From Halomonas sp. McH1-25 (lineage in GTDB: Bacteria > Pseudomonadota > Gammaproteobacteria > Pseudomonadales > Halomonadaceae), in contig NZ_JAKRFI010000009.1 of NCBI RefSeq assembly GCF_022348165.1, positions 124,001 through 188,000 of the forward strand: a stretch of DNA of 64,000 nt. Direction: 5' to 3'. The position numbers were made by a program, and so were the translations under genes. The notes under the pieces are model-generated. The model did no database searches and was not told where the DNA came from. It worked only from the letters and a program-made list of their open reading frames with translations. Position 1 is the first letter of the stretch; each line of letters begins with the position of its first letter. This document shows positions 42,727 to 52,709 of the stretch, one piece after another.

Positions 42727-43524
42727 CTAGCGCGATAGCCAGGCATCGAGCTGCGCCCGAGACACTTCCCCGACGTGTTGATCGACAAGGCGGCCGGAGG
42801 CATCGAAGAGCAGGGTGGTGGGCAGGCCGGGCGCAGCGGTCAGCGCCATCAGCCGCTGCTGAGGGTCGAGCAAGGCGTGCTCGAAGTCCAGCGCATGGGC
42901 GTCCAGATAACGGACCACTTGCAGCAGACTTTCGCCCTGGTTGACCACGACCACCCGCACACCGTCACGGGCATCGGTTTCGGCGAGCAAGGGCATCTCG
43001 CGCAGGCATGGCGGACACCAGCTCGCCCATAGGTTGAGTACCACCGTCTCGCCCTGCAGCGATGACAACGTCACGGGATCGCCGTCGAGGTTTTCCAGGG
43101 TCAGTTCAGGCAATGTTTGCACTTGGCTGTCGCTACCCAATGGATTCCACAGCATGAGCCCCAGCCACACGGCAAAGGCGGTGGCCAGCAGGACCTGGGC
43201 AGTGACCAGCGCGACCAGGCGGTGGCGCAGGAACCAGACACTCCATGCGGCAGCGCCGAGCATACCCCATGCGGCACTGTAGCCGGGTTGCCAGAACTTC
43301 AGCGCGTCCAGCGGGGCGGCGGCATAGCTGTCCCAGTGCATCGATACGTGGCCCAGGCGGGCGGCGATCAGCCAGGTTAGCAACAGGCCGTTGAACCAGC
43401 GGCCGCGCTGCAACCTGGGGAGTCGCAGGGCCGCCTGACTGGCCAGCACCAAGACCAGGGCCACAGCGAAGGCGTACAGACGGGGCAGAGGGATCAGCAG
43501 TGGGCCTAGCGCGAGGGCATCCAT
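42727..43524 (-). CDS. TlpA-type thiol-disulfide oxidoreductase with Lgt-like membrane region
   Basis: About 265 residues. The first half holds several membrane helices resembling the start of prolipoprotein diacylglyceryl transferase (LYAFAVALVLVL...GLLLTWLIAARLGHV) but it is too short to be Lgt. The second half is a thioredoxin-like TlpA domain with the redox motif WASWCPPCLREMP and cis-Pro region GLPTTLLFD, likely facing the periplasm. Probably a thiol reductant carrier for periplasmic proteins or cytochrome maturation. ATG 43524 is used; a TTG at 43533 is in frame nearer to AAGGA. Confidence 0.82.
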   Translation of the reverse strand: MDALALGPLLIPLPRLYAFAVALVLVLASQAALRLPRLQRGRWFNGLLLTWLIAARLGHVSMHWDSYAAAPLDALKFWQPGYSAAWGMLGAAAWSVWFLRHRLVALVTAQVLLATAFAVWLGLMLWNPLGSDSQVQTLPELTLENLDGDPVTLSSLQGETVVLNLWASWCPPCLREMPLLAETDARDGVRVVVVNQGESLLQVVRYLDAHALDFEHALLDPQQRLMALTAAPGLPTTLLFDASGRLVDQHVGEVSRAQLDAWLSR

Positions 43525-43651
43525 GGGGTGCAAAGGGTCCTTGGGGAAACGGGTTTTCTTCCGGCGAGCGTCGCCGGTTACAATGCAGCCAGCCTACTGT
43601 TGTCTTTCGTTCCTGTCATCATGCGGCGTTTGGCGTCGCTGGAGTGCCGTC

Positions 43652-43897
43652 ATGGGCAAGTCTTTCGATCCGCTGCGTGCGCTGGCCATTGCCAGCCAGG
43701 CGCTCGGATTCGTGCTTATCATTACCCTGGAGACCCTGCTGGAGGATGCAGCCCGGCCCTGGCAGGGCGCCACGCTGGGCGTCATGCTACTCGTTGCGCT
43801 GGGCGTGGCGCTGATGCGTCGTTATCGTCGTAACAAGGCGCGCAAGGCAGCCGTCGAGCGCGCTCGTAAGGCCTCGGAAGGCGAGATGTCGGGCTGA
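43652..43897 (+). CDS. Small membrane protein, unknown function
   Basis: 81 residues from ATG 43652 with a GGAG site nine bases upstream. Two predicted membrane helices (about 11-30 and 38-56) precede a very basic, Ala/Lys/Arg-rich tail (RRYRRNKARKAAVERARK). No family recognised. The longer open frame upstream is not favoured because it reads through sequence with no hydrophobic or conserved features. It overlaps nothing and faces the VOC-family gene tail to tail. Confidence 0.65.
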   Translation: MGKSFDPLRALAIASQALGFVLIITLETLLEDAARPWQGATLGVMLLVALGVALMRRYRRNKARKAAVERARKASEGEMSG

Positions 43898-43901
43898 GGC
43901 G

Positions 43902-44324
43902 TCATGGTCTCGAGACGGCGGGAGAGAGGGCCGAGGTCGGCGCGCAGCGCGTTGGATCGATACCGACGACGATCAGTCGATGCCCCTCCGGAGCATTGCA
44001 GCTCAGAATGCGCCAGGCACATCCCGGGGCGCTGCTGTCCTCGCTCTGGAACAGATGAGCGCCGCGCTGGCGCAGATGCTCGCACAAGGGAGAGAATTCT
44101 TGGTCACTGACTTCCAGGGTCAGGCGGCGAGGTGCATCGGCATGGTCGTCGCTAAGCAGCATGAATACCTGGGTCTGTCCACGGGCGTCCGTACCCAGTT
44201 CGAAGGTCACCGAGGTGGCGGTTTCCAGCAATACGGGCAGACGTAGCATGTCGATGCAGAACGCCTTCATGGCATCCAAGTCTCGCACGCGAAGTATTCC
44301 CGTATCCAATGACAGTCGTTGCAT
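43902..44324 (-). CDS. VOC-superfamily (glyoxalase/dioxygenase-like) protein
   Basis: 140 residues from ATG 44324 (AAGGG upstream). One vicinal-oxygen-chelate domain: GILRVRDLDAMKAFCIDMLRLPVL at the start, TSVTFELG, and the second half LTLEVSDQEFSPLCEHLRQRGAHLF with DPEGH-like NAPEGHRLIVV near the end. The typical metal ligands (His near the start, Glu at the end) are not all evident, so no reaction can be assigned. Confidence 0.78.
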   Translation of the reverse strand: MQRLSLDTGILRVRDLDAMKAFCIDMLRLPVLLETATSVTFELGTDARGQTQVFMLLSDDHADAPRRLTLEVSDQEFSPLCEHLRQRGAHLFQSEDSSAPGCAWRILSCNAPEGHRLIVVGIDPTRCAPTSALSPAVSRP

Positions 44325-44556
44325 GGCGCACCCTTGGCTTATTGTTGGTGTTCCTATCACCATGGCCCGGGTTGAGGTTTTCTGCCGTTTGAACTTGCTC
44401 ACTGTGCCGATAGGTCTGGCCTATTGCAGGTTGCGCATGCCACTTATGGCTCGGGCCGCTAAGCTGTAGGGCATCGCTATTCGATCGCTCCGTCTATTCG
44501 AGGCTCATGGATGAGTACCTCGACGGGGCCTGGGGTGTCCAGGGAGGGCTATTGGC

Positions 44557-45813
44557 GTGGAATCGCATATCTATTTTCTCGGGGGCTTCGGGCTGCTGAT
44601 TCTATTGGTGGCCTGGTTTCCGATCTTTATCCGTAATCTACCGCTGACGCTGCCGATCATTTGCGTGGCGATCGGCTACGGCTTTTTCCACCTGATGGGC
44701 GAGGCGGGACTGACGCCACGGGATTACCCGCAGGCACTGGCGTTTCTGACCGAGCTGACGATCATCGTTTCGCTCACCGGTGCCGGGCTGAGTATCGATA
44801 GGCGGCTCCGATGGCGGGAGTGGGTCAATACTGCCCGCCTGATCGGACTGGCCATGCCGCTATCCATCGCAGCGATTGCGGCACTTGGCGCCTTTTTTCT
44901 CGGCCTTCCCTGGGAGACGGCAGCGCTGATCGGCGCGGCATTGGCCCCCACCGATCCGGTACTGGCGGCGGACGTGCGGGTGGGGCCGCCCCAGGCCGAG
45001 CCGGAGGATGAAGTGCGCTTCAGTCTGACCTCGGAAGCCGGGCTCAACGACGGGTTGGCGTTTCCGTTCACCTACCTGGCTATCGGTCTGGCGGCGCACG
45101 GTATCGGCTGGGGCACCTGGACCTGGGAGTGGCTGCTTCTCGACGTGGTCTGGCGGGTGGCTGCCGGCTTTGCAGCTGGCTGGGTCGTGGGCAGCATGCT
45201 CGGCAACATCGTCTATCGCGTGCGTCACAAGATCATTGCGCGTACCGGGCAGGGGTTTGCCGCACTGGGGATCACTTTCGTGGCCTATGCCGGGGCGGAA
45301 CTGATTCATGGCTACGGATTCGTGGCCGTCTTCGTGGCGGCGCTGGTCATGCGCCGGCGCGACAACCACAACGAGTACAATCACCGGCTCTACGATTTCA
45401 CCGAGCAGGCCGAACACCTGCTGATGATGACCTTGTTGGTACTCTTCGGAGGGAGCCTGGCCGGTCCGCTGCTCGACGGCCTGACGTGGCCGATCGCCAT
45501 TGCCGCTATCGTGGTGCTGTTCATCATCCGGCCGGCTGTCGGCATGCTGAGCCTGGCCGGGAGCAACATGTACCGCTGTGAGCGCTCGATCGTCAGCTTG
45601 TTCGGCATTCGTGGCGTCGGCTCATTCTATTATCTGGCCTATGCCACCAATATCGAGAATTTCGGCGAGGTCGATACGGCCTGGACACTGATCAGCTTCG
45701 TGGTGCTGGTCTCGATCGTGTCATATGGCATGCTTTCCGCGCCGCTCATGGGCTGGATGGACCGGCGGCGGGAGATCGAGGCCGGGGGCGGTGCGGCGGC
45801 AGGGCAGAAGTGA
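44557..45813 (+). CDS. CPA1-family Na+(K+)/H+ antiporter (NhaP type)
   Basis: 418 residues from GTG 44557, with AGGGAGGG eight bases upstream. Around 12 membrane helices. The ion-binding Asp motif is ALAPTDPVLAADV (about 130), followed by SLTSEAGLNDGLAFPF with the ND pair typical of electroneutral NhaP antiporters, and the Arg of the helix-ten region FGIRGVGSFYYL. It would expel Na+ or K+ against protons, useful in a halophile. Stands alone before a terminator. Confidence 0.9.
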   Translation: MESHIYFLGGFGLLILLVAWFPIFIRNLPLTLPIICVAIGYGFFHLMGEAGLTPRDYPQALAFLTELTIIVSLTGAGLSIDRRLRWREWVNTARLIGLAMPLSIAAIAALGAFFLGLPWETAALIGAALAPTDPVLAADVRVGPPQAEPEDEVRFSLTSEAGLNDGLAFPFTYLAIGLAAHGIGWGTWTWEWLLLDVVWRVAAGFAAGWVVGSMLGNIVYRVRHKIIARTGQGFAALGITFVAYAGAELIHGYGFVAVFVAALVMRRRDNHNEYNHRLYDFTEQAEHLLMMTLLVLFGGSLAGPLLDGLTWPIAIAAIVVLFIIRPAVGMLSLAGSNMYRCERSIVSLFGIRGVGSFYYLAYATNIENFGEVDTAWTLISFVVLVSIVSYGMLSAPLMGWMDRRREIEAGGGAAAGQK

Positions 45814-45829
45814 ACGCGAGCGGAAACGA

Positions 45830-45865
45830 AAACCGCCACCCGGACGAATCCAAAGGTGGCGGTTT
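45830..45865. terminator. Terminator between the antiporter and tRNA-Pro
   Basis: AAAACCGCCACC pairs with GGTGGCGGTTT around a 14-base loop. It ends the antiporter gene on the plus strand and, read in the other direction with its TTTTCGTTTCC tail, the tRNA transcript. Confidence 0.75.
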
Positions 45866-45876
45866 GCGGGAATTTC

Positions 45877-45953
45877 TGGTCGGAGTGATAGGATTTGAAC
45901 CTACGACCCCTGCCTCCCGAAGACAGTGCTCTACCAAGCTGAGCTACACTCCG
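45877..45953 (-). tRNA. tRNA-Pro (anticodon CGG)
   Basis: A 77-base cloverleaf on the minus strand. Acceptor stem CGGAGTG pairs with CACTCCG; the anticodon loop reads TTCGGGA between CTGTC and GGCAG, so the anticodon is CGG, reading CCG proline codons. The T arm has GGTTCAAATCC and a genomic CCA end is encoded. Confidence 0.97.
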
Positions 45954-46029
45954 ACGCTGTTGGGCTTGCGCCTCAACGGTGCTGCATTATACGCATCGCT
46001 CTGACGCACGCAACCCCCTTGCGCGCGTT

Positions 46030-47004
46030 TCAGGCCTGGCGATCGACCGCGAGCCTGGCCAGCTCCGCCAAGGTGTCGCGATAGCGACTGGCGGGCAACA
46101 CATCGAGCTGGCTCAGGGCGCGACGGGACATTTCCTCGGCCTGTTGACGGGTGTAGTCCAGTGCGCCGGTTTCCACGACGATGGCCAGCACTTCATCGAG
46201 CTGGTCCAGACCGCCTTTGCGTATCGCCTGGCGGATCAGTCGGGCCTGATCGGGCGTGCCGCTGGTCATGGCCTGAATCAGGGGCAGGGTGGGTTTGCCT
46301 TCGGCCAGGTCGTCGCCGACATTCTTGCCCATGGTCTGGGCATCGCCCTGGTAATCGAGCAGGTCATCGGTGAGCTGGAAGGCCAGGCCCAGATAGCGGC
46401 CATAGAGCTGCAGCGCCATCTCCTCATCGGCATTGGCCGCAGCGAGTACGGCACCGCTATGCGTCGCCGCCTCGAAGAGCATCGCCGTCTTGCCCTGAAT
46501 GGTCTCGAAGTACGCCGCTTCATCGACATCGGGATTGCCGATATTGGTCAACTGCAGGACTTCGCCTTCGGCAATGGTGCAGGTGGCGGCGGAGAGAATC
46601 TCCATGACACGCATCGAGCCGACTTCGACCATCATCTGGAACGAACGGGAGTAGAGGAAGTCGCCGACCAGTACGGAGGGCGCATTGCCCCAGTTGGCAT
46701 TGGCTGTCTTGCGCCCGCGACGCATGCTCGACTCGTCGACCACGTCGTCATGCAACAGGGTGGATGTATGCATGAACTCGATCAGGGCGGCCAGCGTGAT
46801 ATGGCGATCACCGTCGTAGCCTAGCGCGCGCGAGGCCAGCAGTACGAGCAGCGGGCGCAGGCGCTTGCCACCGCTTTCGACGATGTAGTGGCCGATGCTT
46901 TCGACGAGCGGGACACGGGAGTCGAGCTGGGCGAGAATGGTGCGGTCGACGGCAGCAAAGTCCTCTGCCACCGCCGCATGGATTGGCGATGCGTTAGGCT
47001 GCAT
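46030..47004 (-). CDS. ispB: IspB, octaprenyl diphosphate synthase
   Basis: 324 residues, trans-long-chain prenyl synthase. The first Asp-rich motif DDVVD (LLHDDVVDESSMRRG) and the second DDLLDYQGD are intact, with GKRLRPLLVLL as region I. It makes the side chain of ubiquinone and menaquinone; chain length is not readable from the sequence. The gene is divergent from rplU, the usual arrangement, sharing a promoter region of about 260 bases. Confidence 0.95.
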   Translation of the reverse strand: MQPNASPIHAAVAEDFAAVDRTILAQLDSRVPLVESIGHYIVESGGKRLRPLLVLLASRALGYDGDRHITLAALIEFMHTSTLLHDDVVDESSMRRGRKTANANWGNAPSVLVGDFLYSRSFQMMVEVGSMRVMEILSAATCTIAEGEVLQLTNIGNPDVDEAAYFETIQGKTAMLFEAATHSGAVLAAANADEEMALQLYGRYLGLAFQLTDDLLDYQGDAQTMGKNVGDDLAEGKPTLPLIQAMTSGTPDQARLIRQAIRKGGLDQLDEVLAIVVETGALDYTRQQAEEMSRRALSQLDVLPASRYRDTLAELARLAVDRQA

Positions 47005-47133
47005 GTTGGCTTTCTATAAAAGGATTGGGCCGTTTCGAGAACCCCGTGACGCGTGGGGACGGCCTTGGGTGGGGTTATGCTATGAGCCCCTAGGCAGGGC
47101 GTCAAGGCAAGTCGCCGCTGGGGGAAAGCGGTC

Positions 47134-47162
47134 TTGTGGTCCTGCGGACGAGTCGTTATAAT
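47134..47162 (+). promoter_or_regulatory. Sigma-70 promoter of rplU-rpmA
   Basis: -35 TTGTGG at 47134-47139, a 17-base spacer and a perfect -10 TATAAT at 47157-47162, about 107 bases before the rplU start. Confidence 0.8.
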
Positions 47163-47268
47163 CCGCGACCCTACTCATCATGCTCCCTGTCAGATGGCTG
47201 CCGGAAGGGGCGCCACTCGCCGCAGGTCGATGAAGAGCCCACCCCGATGAGTGTCTGGAGAGCGAGTT

Positions 47269-47580
47269 ATGTACGCAGTTATCAAGAGCGGCGGTAAGCA
47301 GTACCGCGTCCAGGAAGGCCAGACCCTGAAGCTCGAGAAGCTTGAAGTGGCCACCGGCGACAGCCTGGATTTCGACCAGGTGCTGCTGGTTGCCGATGGC
47401 GACGACGTCAAGGTCGGCGCGCCGCTGGTCGACGGTGCCAAGGTCTCCGCTGAGATCGTGTCCCATGGACGTGGCGAGAAGGTCCGCATCATCAAGTTCC
47501 GTCGCCGCAAGCATTCCATGCGTCGTCAGGGCCACCGTCAGTGGTACACTGAAGTCAAGATCACCGGGATTTCCGCCTAA
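47269..47580 (+). CDS. rplU: Ribosomal protein L21
   Basis: 103 residues, identical in length to E. coli L21. Starts [17 protein letters not shown] and has the canonical [17 protein letters not shown] end. ATG 47269 with GAGCGAG upstream is taken in place of the six-residue longer GTG/ATG frame. Structural protein of the 50S subunit; first gene of the rplU-rpmA pair. Confidence 0.97.
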   Translation: MYAVIKSGGKQYRVQEGQTLKLEKLEVATGDSLDFDQVLLVADGDDVKVGAPLVDGAKVSAEIVSHGRGEKVRIIKFRRRKHSMRRQGHRQWYTEVKITGISA

Positions 47581-47615
47581 GCGGAACCTTCCCCTGAACG
47601 AGCGAGGAGTTAGCA

Positions 47616-47873
47616 ATGGCTCATAAGAAGGCAGCGGGTAGTTCCCGTAACGGTCGCGATTCCGAATCCAAGCGCCTGGGCGTCAAGCTGTTCGGCGGTC
47701 AAACCGTGACCCCTGGCAACATCATCGTTCGCCAGCGTGGCACGCGTTTCCACGCCGGCACCGGTGTTGGGATCGGCAAGGACCACACCCTGTTCGCACT
47801 GAACGAGGGCGTGATCAAGTTCGAGACCAAGGGTCCGAAGAATCGCAAGTTCGTGAGTGTCGTCTCCGCCTGA
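47616..47873 (+). CDS. rpmA: Ribosomal protein L27
   Basis: 85 residues, the usual L27 length. Begins [21 protein letters not shown] and includes VKLFGGQTV and [10 protein letters not shown]; the N terminus reaches the peptidyl transferase centre. Strong GAGGAG before ATG. Transcribed with rplU and ended by the terminator at 47939. Confidence 0.97.
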   Translation: MAHKKAAGSSRNGRDSESKRLGVKLFGGQTVTPGNIIVRQRGTRFHAGTGVGIGKDHTLFALNEGVIKFETKGPKNRKFVSVVSA

Positions 47874-47938
47874 GGCGGGATACACCAGTGTTGCCAGCGG
47901 AATGACGGTTGCCGGGCGCAGCCGTTCGACCGTGGCAG

Positions 47939-47965
47939 AAAAGGCCCCGCGATGCGGGGCCTTTT
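47939..47965 (+). terminator. Terminator after rpmA
   Basis: AAAAGGCCCCGC-GAT-GCGGGGCCTTTT, a 12-base perfect stem with T residues, just before obgE. Confidence 0.88.
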
Positions 47966-47998
47966 CGTATGATGGCGGGTAGGCCGTCGGGAGAGTGA

Positions 47999-49186
<1,188 letters not shown>

Positions 49187-49194
49187 GGCGCAGC

Positions 49195-50334
49195 ATGACG
49201 AATAGCGAGCGAATGCCGGGGCGTGAAGCGCTGACCGAGGCGCGGCGGATCGTGGTCAAGATCGGCAGTGCGCTGCTCACCAACGATGGGCGCGGTCTCG
49301 ATGAAGCTGCCATCGGTGGCTGGGTCGACCAGATAGCCGCCTTGCATGCGCAAGGCATCGAGGTGGTGCTGGTCTCGTCGGGGGCAGTGGCAGCCGGCAT
49401 GGTGCGCCTGGGCTGGAATGTCAGGCCTTCGGCGGTGCACGAGCTGCAGGCAGCGGCTGCCGTGGGGCAGACCGGGCTGGCGCAGTGTTATGAAGGCCAT
49501 TTCGCACGCCATGAATTGCGCAGCGCCCAGGTGCTGCTGACCCATGACGACCTGTCCAACCGCAAGCGCTATCTCAATGCACGTTCGGCCTTGCGCACGT
49601 TGGTCGATCTTCGGGTAGTGCCGGTGATCAACGAGAACGATACGGTGGTTACCGATGAGATTCGCTTCGGTGACAACGATACCCTGGGAGCGCTGGTCGC
49701 CAACCTGCTCGAGGCCGATGCGCTGGTGATCCTGACCGACCAGGAGGGGCTTTTCGACGCCGACCCGCGTCACAATCCCGAAGCCCAACTGATCCATGAG
49801 GGACGTGCCGACGATCCCGGCCTGGCGGCCATGGCTGGCGACGGCGGTGCGCTGGGGCGGGGCGGCATGACGACCAAGGTGCGTGCTGCCCGCCTGGCGG
49901 CACGCTCCGGGGCGGTTACGGCGATTGCCAGTGGCCGTCAGTCCGATGTGTTGCTTCGCCTGGTCGACGGCGAGCGGCTGGGTACCCTGCTGCGTCCGGA
50001 TCATGCGCCGTTGGCAGCGCGCAAGCGCTGGCTGGCCGGACAGCTTCAGGTGCGCGGCACGCTCACGCTGGATGCCGGTGCGGTCAATGTGCTGCGCAGC
50101 CGGGGGTCGAGCCTGCTGCCGGTGGGCGTCAAGGCGCTGAATGGCCATTTCGTCCGCGGCGACATGGTGGTTTGTGTCGATGAGCAGGGTGAGCGGGTCG
50201 CCAAGGGGCTGGTCAACTACGGCAGCGATGAGGCGACGCGTATTCTCGGCCAACCAAGCCATCAGATCGAGGCGATCCTCGGCTATATGGAGGCGCCGGA
50301 GCTGATCCATCGCGACAATCTGGTGGTGCTGTGA
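49195..50334 (+). CDS. proB: ProB, glutamate 5-kinase with PUA domain
   Basis: 379 residues. Amino-acid kinase domain ([44 protein letters not shown]) followed by a C-terminal PUA domain (about 280-370, [16 protein letters not shown]). Phosphorylates glutamate to start proline synthesis, important for osmoprotection. The start ATG lies eight bases after obgE, so the two are co-transcribed. Confidence 0.96.
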   Translation: MTNSERMPGREALTEARRIVVKIGSALLTNDGRGLDEAAIGGWVDQIAALHAQGIEVVLVSSGAVAAGMVRLGWNVRPSAVHELQAAAAVGQTGLAQCYEGHFARHELRSAQVLLTHDDLSNRKRYLNARSALRTLVDLRVVPVINENDTVVTDEIRFGDNDTLGALVANLLEADALVILTDQEGLFDADPRHNPEAQLIHEGRADDPGLAAMAGDGGALGRGGMTTKVRAARLAARSGAVTAIASGRQSDVLLRLVDGERLGTLLRPDHAPLAARKRWLAGQLQVRGTLTLDAGAVNVLRSRGSSLLPVGVKALNGHFVRGDMVVCVDEQGERVAKGLVNYGSDEATRILGQPSHQIEAILGYMEAPELIHRDNLVVL

Positions 50335-50556
50335 AGATGAGCCGTTGCGCTCATGACTATCAGGGGCGTTGGAGATCGCTGGAGCGGGCTGTAGCAAGGC
50401 TAGGGGGGCTATGCTAGAATGCCGCATCCTCTCAGACATGGCCCGTGATTTTTGAACGGCCGAACAGGCTTGGGGTGAAAGAAAACCAAGTCTAGTCAAC
50501 GCATTATACCGAATTAACACCGCAGCAACGGTTTCAGATTCTCCAAGGAGATTACG
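50335..50556. promoter_or_regulatory. Upstream region of rpsT
   Basis: About 220 bases with no gene. An extended -10 (TGCTAGAAT near 50411-50419) is a plausible promoter for rpsT; the -35 is unclear. The leader just before rpsT has a strong AAGGAG site. Confidence 0.4.
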
Positions 50557-50823
50557 GTGGCGAATACCAAGCAAGCTCAGAAGCGCGCACGTCAGGCTGA
50601 ACAGCGTCGCAAGCACAACGCCAGTCAGCGTTCCATGGTCCGCACTTACATCAAGCGCGTCATCAAGGCCATTCAGGGCGGCGACCACGCGACTGCCATG
50701 ACCGAGTTCAAGGCGGCCCAGCCGGTCATCGACCGCATCGCCGACAAGGACGCGCTGTCCAAGAAGAAGGCCGCTCGCATCAAGAGCCGTTTGAACAAGC
50801 GTATCAAGGCGCTGGCTGCGTAA
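50557..50823 (+). CDS. rpsT: Ribosomal protein S20
   Basis: 88 residues, very basic, with the S20 start ANTKQAQKRARQAEQRRKHN and end KSRLNKRIKALAA. GTG start at 50557 after CAAGGAG. Binds 16S rRNA in the 30S body. Followed by a strong terminator. Confidence 0.96.
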   Translation: MANTKQAQKRARQAEQRRKHNASQRSMVRTYIKRVIKAIQGGDHATAMTEFKAAQPVIDRIADKDALSKKKAARIKSRLNKRIKALAA

Positions 50824-50881
50824 GCCGGTCGCCACGGGAAAACCCGCCGTCGCATCGCGTCGGTGATTGGATTCTCGGCAG

Positions 50882-50907
50882 AAAAACCGGCCTCGGCCGG
50901 TTTTTTT
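50882..50907 (+). terminator. Terminator after rpsT
   Basis: AAACCGGCC-TC-GGCCGG stem with seven T residues, ahead of murJ. Confidence 0.85.
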
Positions 50908-50944
50908 GTGCATGACATCCTGGTCTGCATGAGAGGAGGCGACA

Positions 50945-52642
50945 GTGCAGCCTGACGATAACCGCGAGACACCGTCTGCGGCCCGGGAAAGCACTCAACT
51001 GGACGCCGGAGCACCGACATCGCCGTCGGCGGGCGATTGGGCGTCGGGCAGTCCCGCGTCGACACCGGGGCAGGCGCAAACGCCCCCCGCGGATGCTCGG
51101 CCGGTACGTACCGGGTTGCTGCGTTCCGGCCTGGTCGTCAGCACGATGACCATGCTGTCGCGCGTCCTTGGACTGGCCCGCGACGTGGTCATTGCGGCGC
51201 TGTTCGGGGCGGGAAGTGGGGCGGATGCGTTCTTCGTCGCATTCAAGATTCCCAACTTCATGCGTCGGTTGTTTGCCGAAGGGGCGTTCAACCAGGCTTT
51301 CGTGCCGGTGCTCTCCGAGTACGCCACCCAGCGCTCCCGGGCGGAGGTGCGTGAGCTGCTCGATGCCGTGTCCGGCAGCCTGACGGTGGTGTTGGCGCTG
51401 ATCACTGCGGCTGCCATTGGCCTGTCGCCCTGGCTGGCCTGGCTGTTTGCGCCGGGCTTTGGACGCGATCCTGAAAAGCTTGAGCTGACCGCCGAGATGC
51501 TGCAGCTGACGTTTCCCTACCTGCTGCTCATCTCGCTGACGGCTTTTTCGGGGAGCGTGCTCAATACCTGGAATCGCTTTGCGATCCCGGCGTTCACGCC
51601 GGTACTGCTCAATGTCTCGTTGATCGGCGCGGCGCTGTGGCTGACGCCATTGATGTCGGTGCCATCGATGGCGTTGGCTTGGGGGGTGTTGATTGCCGGT
51701 GCAGCGCAACTGGCTTTTCAGGTACCGTTCCTGGCGCGCCTGGGGCTGATGCCGACGCCGTGGCCCAATTTTCGCCACCCCGGGGTAAGGCGTATCCTCA
51801 GGCTGATGACGCCGGCCCTGTTTGGGGTTTCGGTGTCGCAGATCAATCTGCTGCTCGACACGGTACTGGCGTCATTTCTGGCCGCAGGCAGCGTGTCCTG
51901 GCTGTACTATTCCGACCGCCTGGTCGAGTTACCGCTGGGAGTCTTCGGTATCGCCATCGCCACGGTGATCCTGCCGGCGCTATCCAAGCGACATGCGGAG
52001 CAGTCTACTGAACACTTCGCCAGGATGCTCGACTGGGCGATCCGCGCGGTATTGCTGATCGGCTTGCCGGCGGCGCTGGCGCTGGCGGTACTGGCCGAAC
52101 CGCTGCTGATCAGCCTGTTCCATTATGGAGCGATGACCGATCACGACATCGCCATGGCGGCGATGAGTCTGCGAGCCTACGCTCTGGGCCTGGTCGCCTT
52201 CATGCTGATCAAGGTACTCGCGCCCGGTTTCTTTGCGCGCCAGGATACGGCCACGCCGGTCAAGATCGGCATGATCGCCATGGCTGCCAACATGGTCTTC
52301 AATCTGCTATTGATCCTGCCATTGGCGCATGCCGGCCTGGCCCTGGCCACGGCATTGTCGGCTTTCCTGAATGCCGGATTGCTGGCGCGTGGCCTGCGTC
52401 GTCAGGGCGTGCTGGTGTTCCAGCCGGGCTGGGGGCGTTATGCCTGGCAGTTGGGTGGTGGCTGCGCAGTATTGACGGCGGGGCTATGGTGGTGTTCGCC
52501 GGACTGGCAGGCCTGGTTGGCGTGGAGCGTATGGCAGCGTGCCCTGGCGTTGGGTGGACTGGTCATCGGCGGGGCCGGCGTCTATTTCGCCTGGCTGGTC
52601 GCGAGCGGCATTCGTCTGCGCCACTTCCGGCTGAACGGCTAG
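50945..52642 (+). CDS. murJ: MurJ, lipid II flippase
   Basis: 565 residues; the MVF-family core of about 510 residues with 14 membrane helices begins at about residue 58 (LRSGLVVSTMTMLSRVLGLARD). It flips lipid II for peptidoglycan assembly. The first 55 residues are an unusual Ser/Pro/Ala/Gly-rich hydrophilic extension. The GTG 50945 start is supported by AGGAGG five bases before it, so the extension appears real. Lies in the conserved rpsT-murJ-ribF order. Confidence 0.94.
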   Translation: MQPDDNRETPSAARESTQLDAGAPTSPSAGDWASGSPASTPGQAQTPPADARPVRTGLLRSGLVVSTMTMLSRVLGLARDVVIAALFGAGSGADAFFVAFKIPNFMRRLFAEGAFNQAFVPVLSEYATQRSRAEVRELLDAVSGSLTVVLALITAAAIGLSPWLAWLFAPGFGRDPEKLELTAEMLQLTFPYLLLISLTAFSGSVLNTWNRFAIPAFTPVLLNVSLIGAALWLTPLMSVPSMALAWGVLIAGAAQLAFQVPFLARLGLMPTPWPNFRHPGVRRILRLMTPALFGVSVSQINLLLDTVLASFLAAGSVSWLYYSDRLVELPLGVFGIAIATVILPALSKRHAEQSTEHFARMLDWAIRAVLLIGLPAALALAVLAEPLLISLFHYGAMTDHDIAMAAMSLRAYALGLVAFMLIKVLAPGFFARQDTATPVKIGMIAMAANMVFNLLLILPLAHAGLALATALSAFLNAGLLARGLRRQGVLVFQPGWGRYAWQLGGGCAVLTAGLWWCSPDWQAWLAWSVWQRALALGGLVIGGAGVYFAWLVASGIRLRHFRLNG

Positions 52643-52652
52643 GGGACGCGGC

Positions 52653-52680
52653 TGCCAAGGCTTGGCACCTTCGTTATAAT
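52653..52680 (+). promoter_or_regulatory. Putative promoter and palindrome before ribF
   Basis: A TATAAT -10 at 52675-52680 lies 30 bases before the ribF start. A perfect seven-base inverted repeat TGCCAAG-G-CTTGGCA (52653-52667) covers the -35 region, so it could be an operator; no good -35 is visible. Confidence 0.5.
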
Positions 52681-52709
52681 TGCACCTTTTATCGACGCGT
52701 GAACGACAC

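Noticed and set aside
45979-46824. A 281-codon plus-strand frame after the tRNA
   Set aside because: Antisense shadow of ispB.
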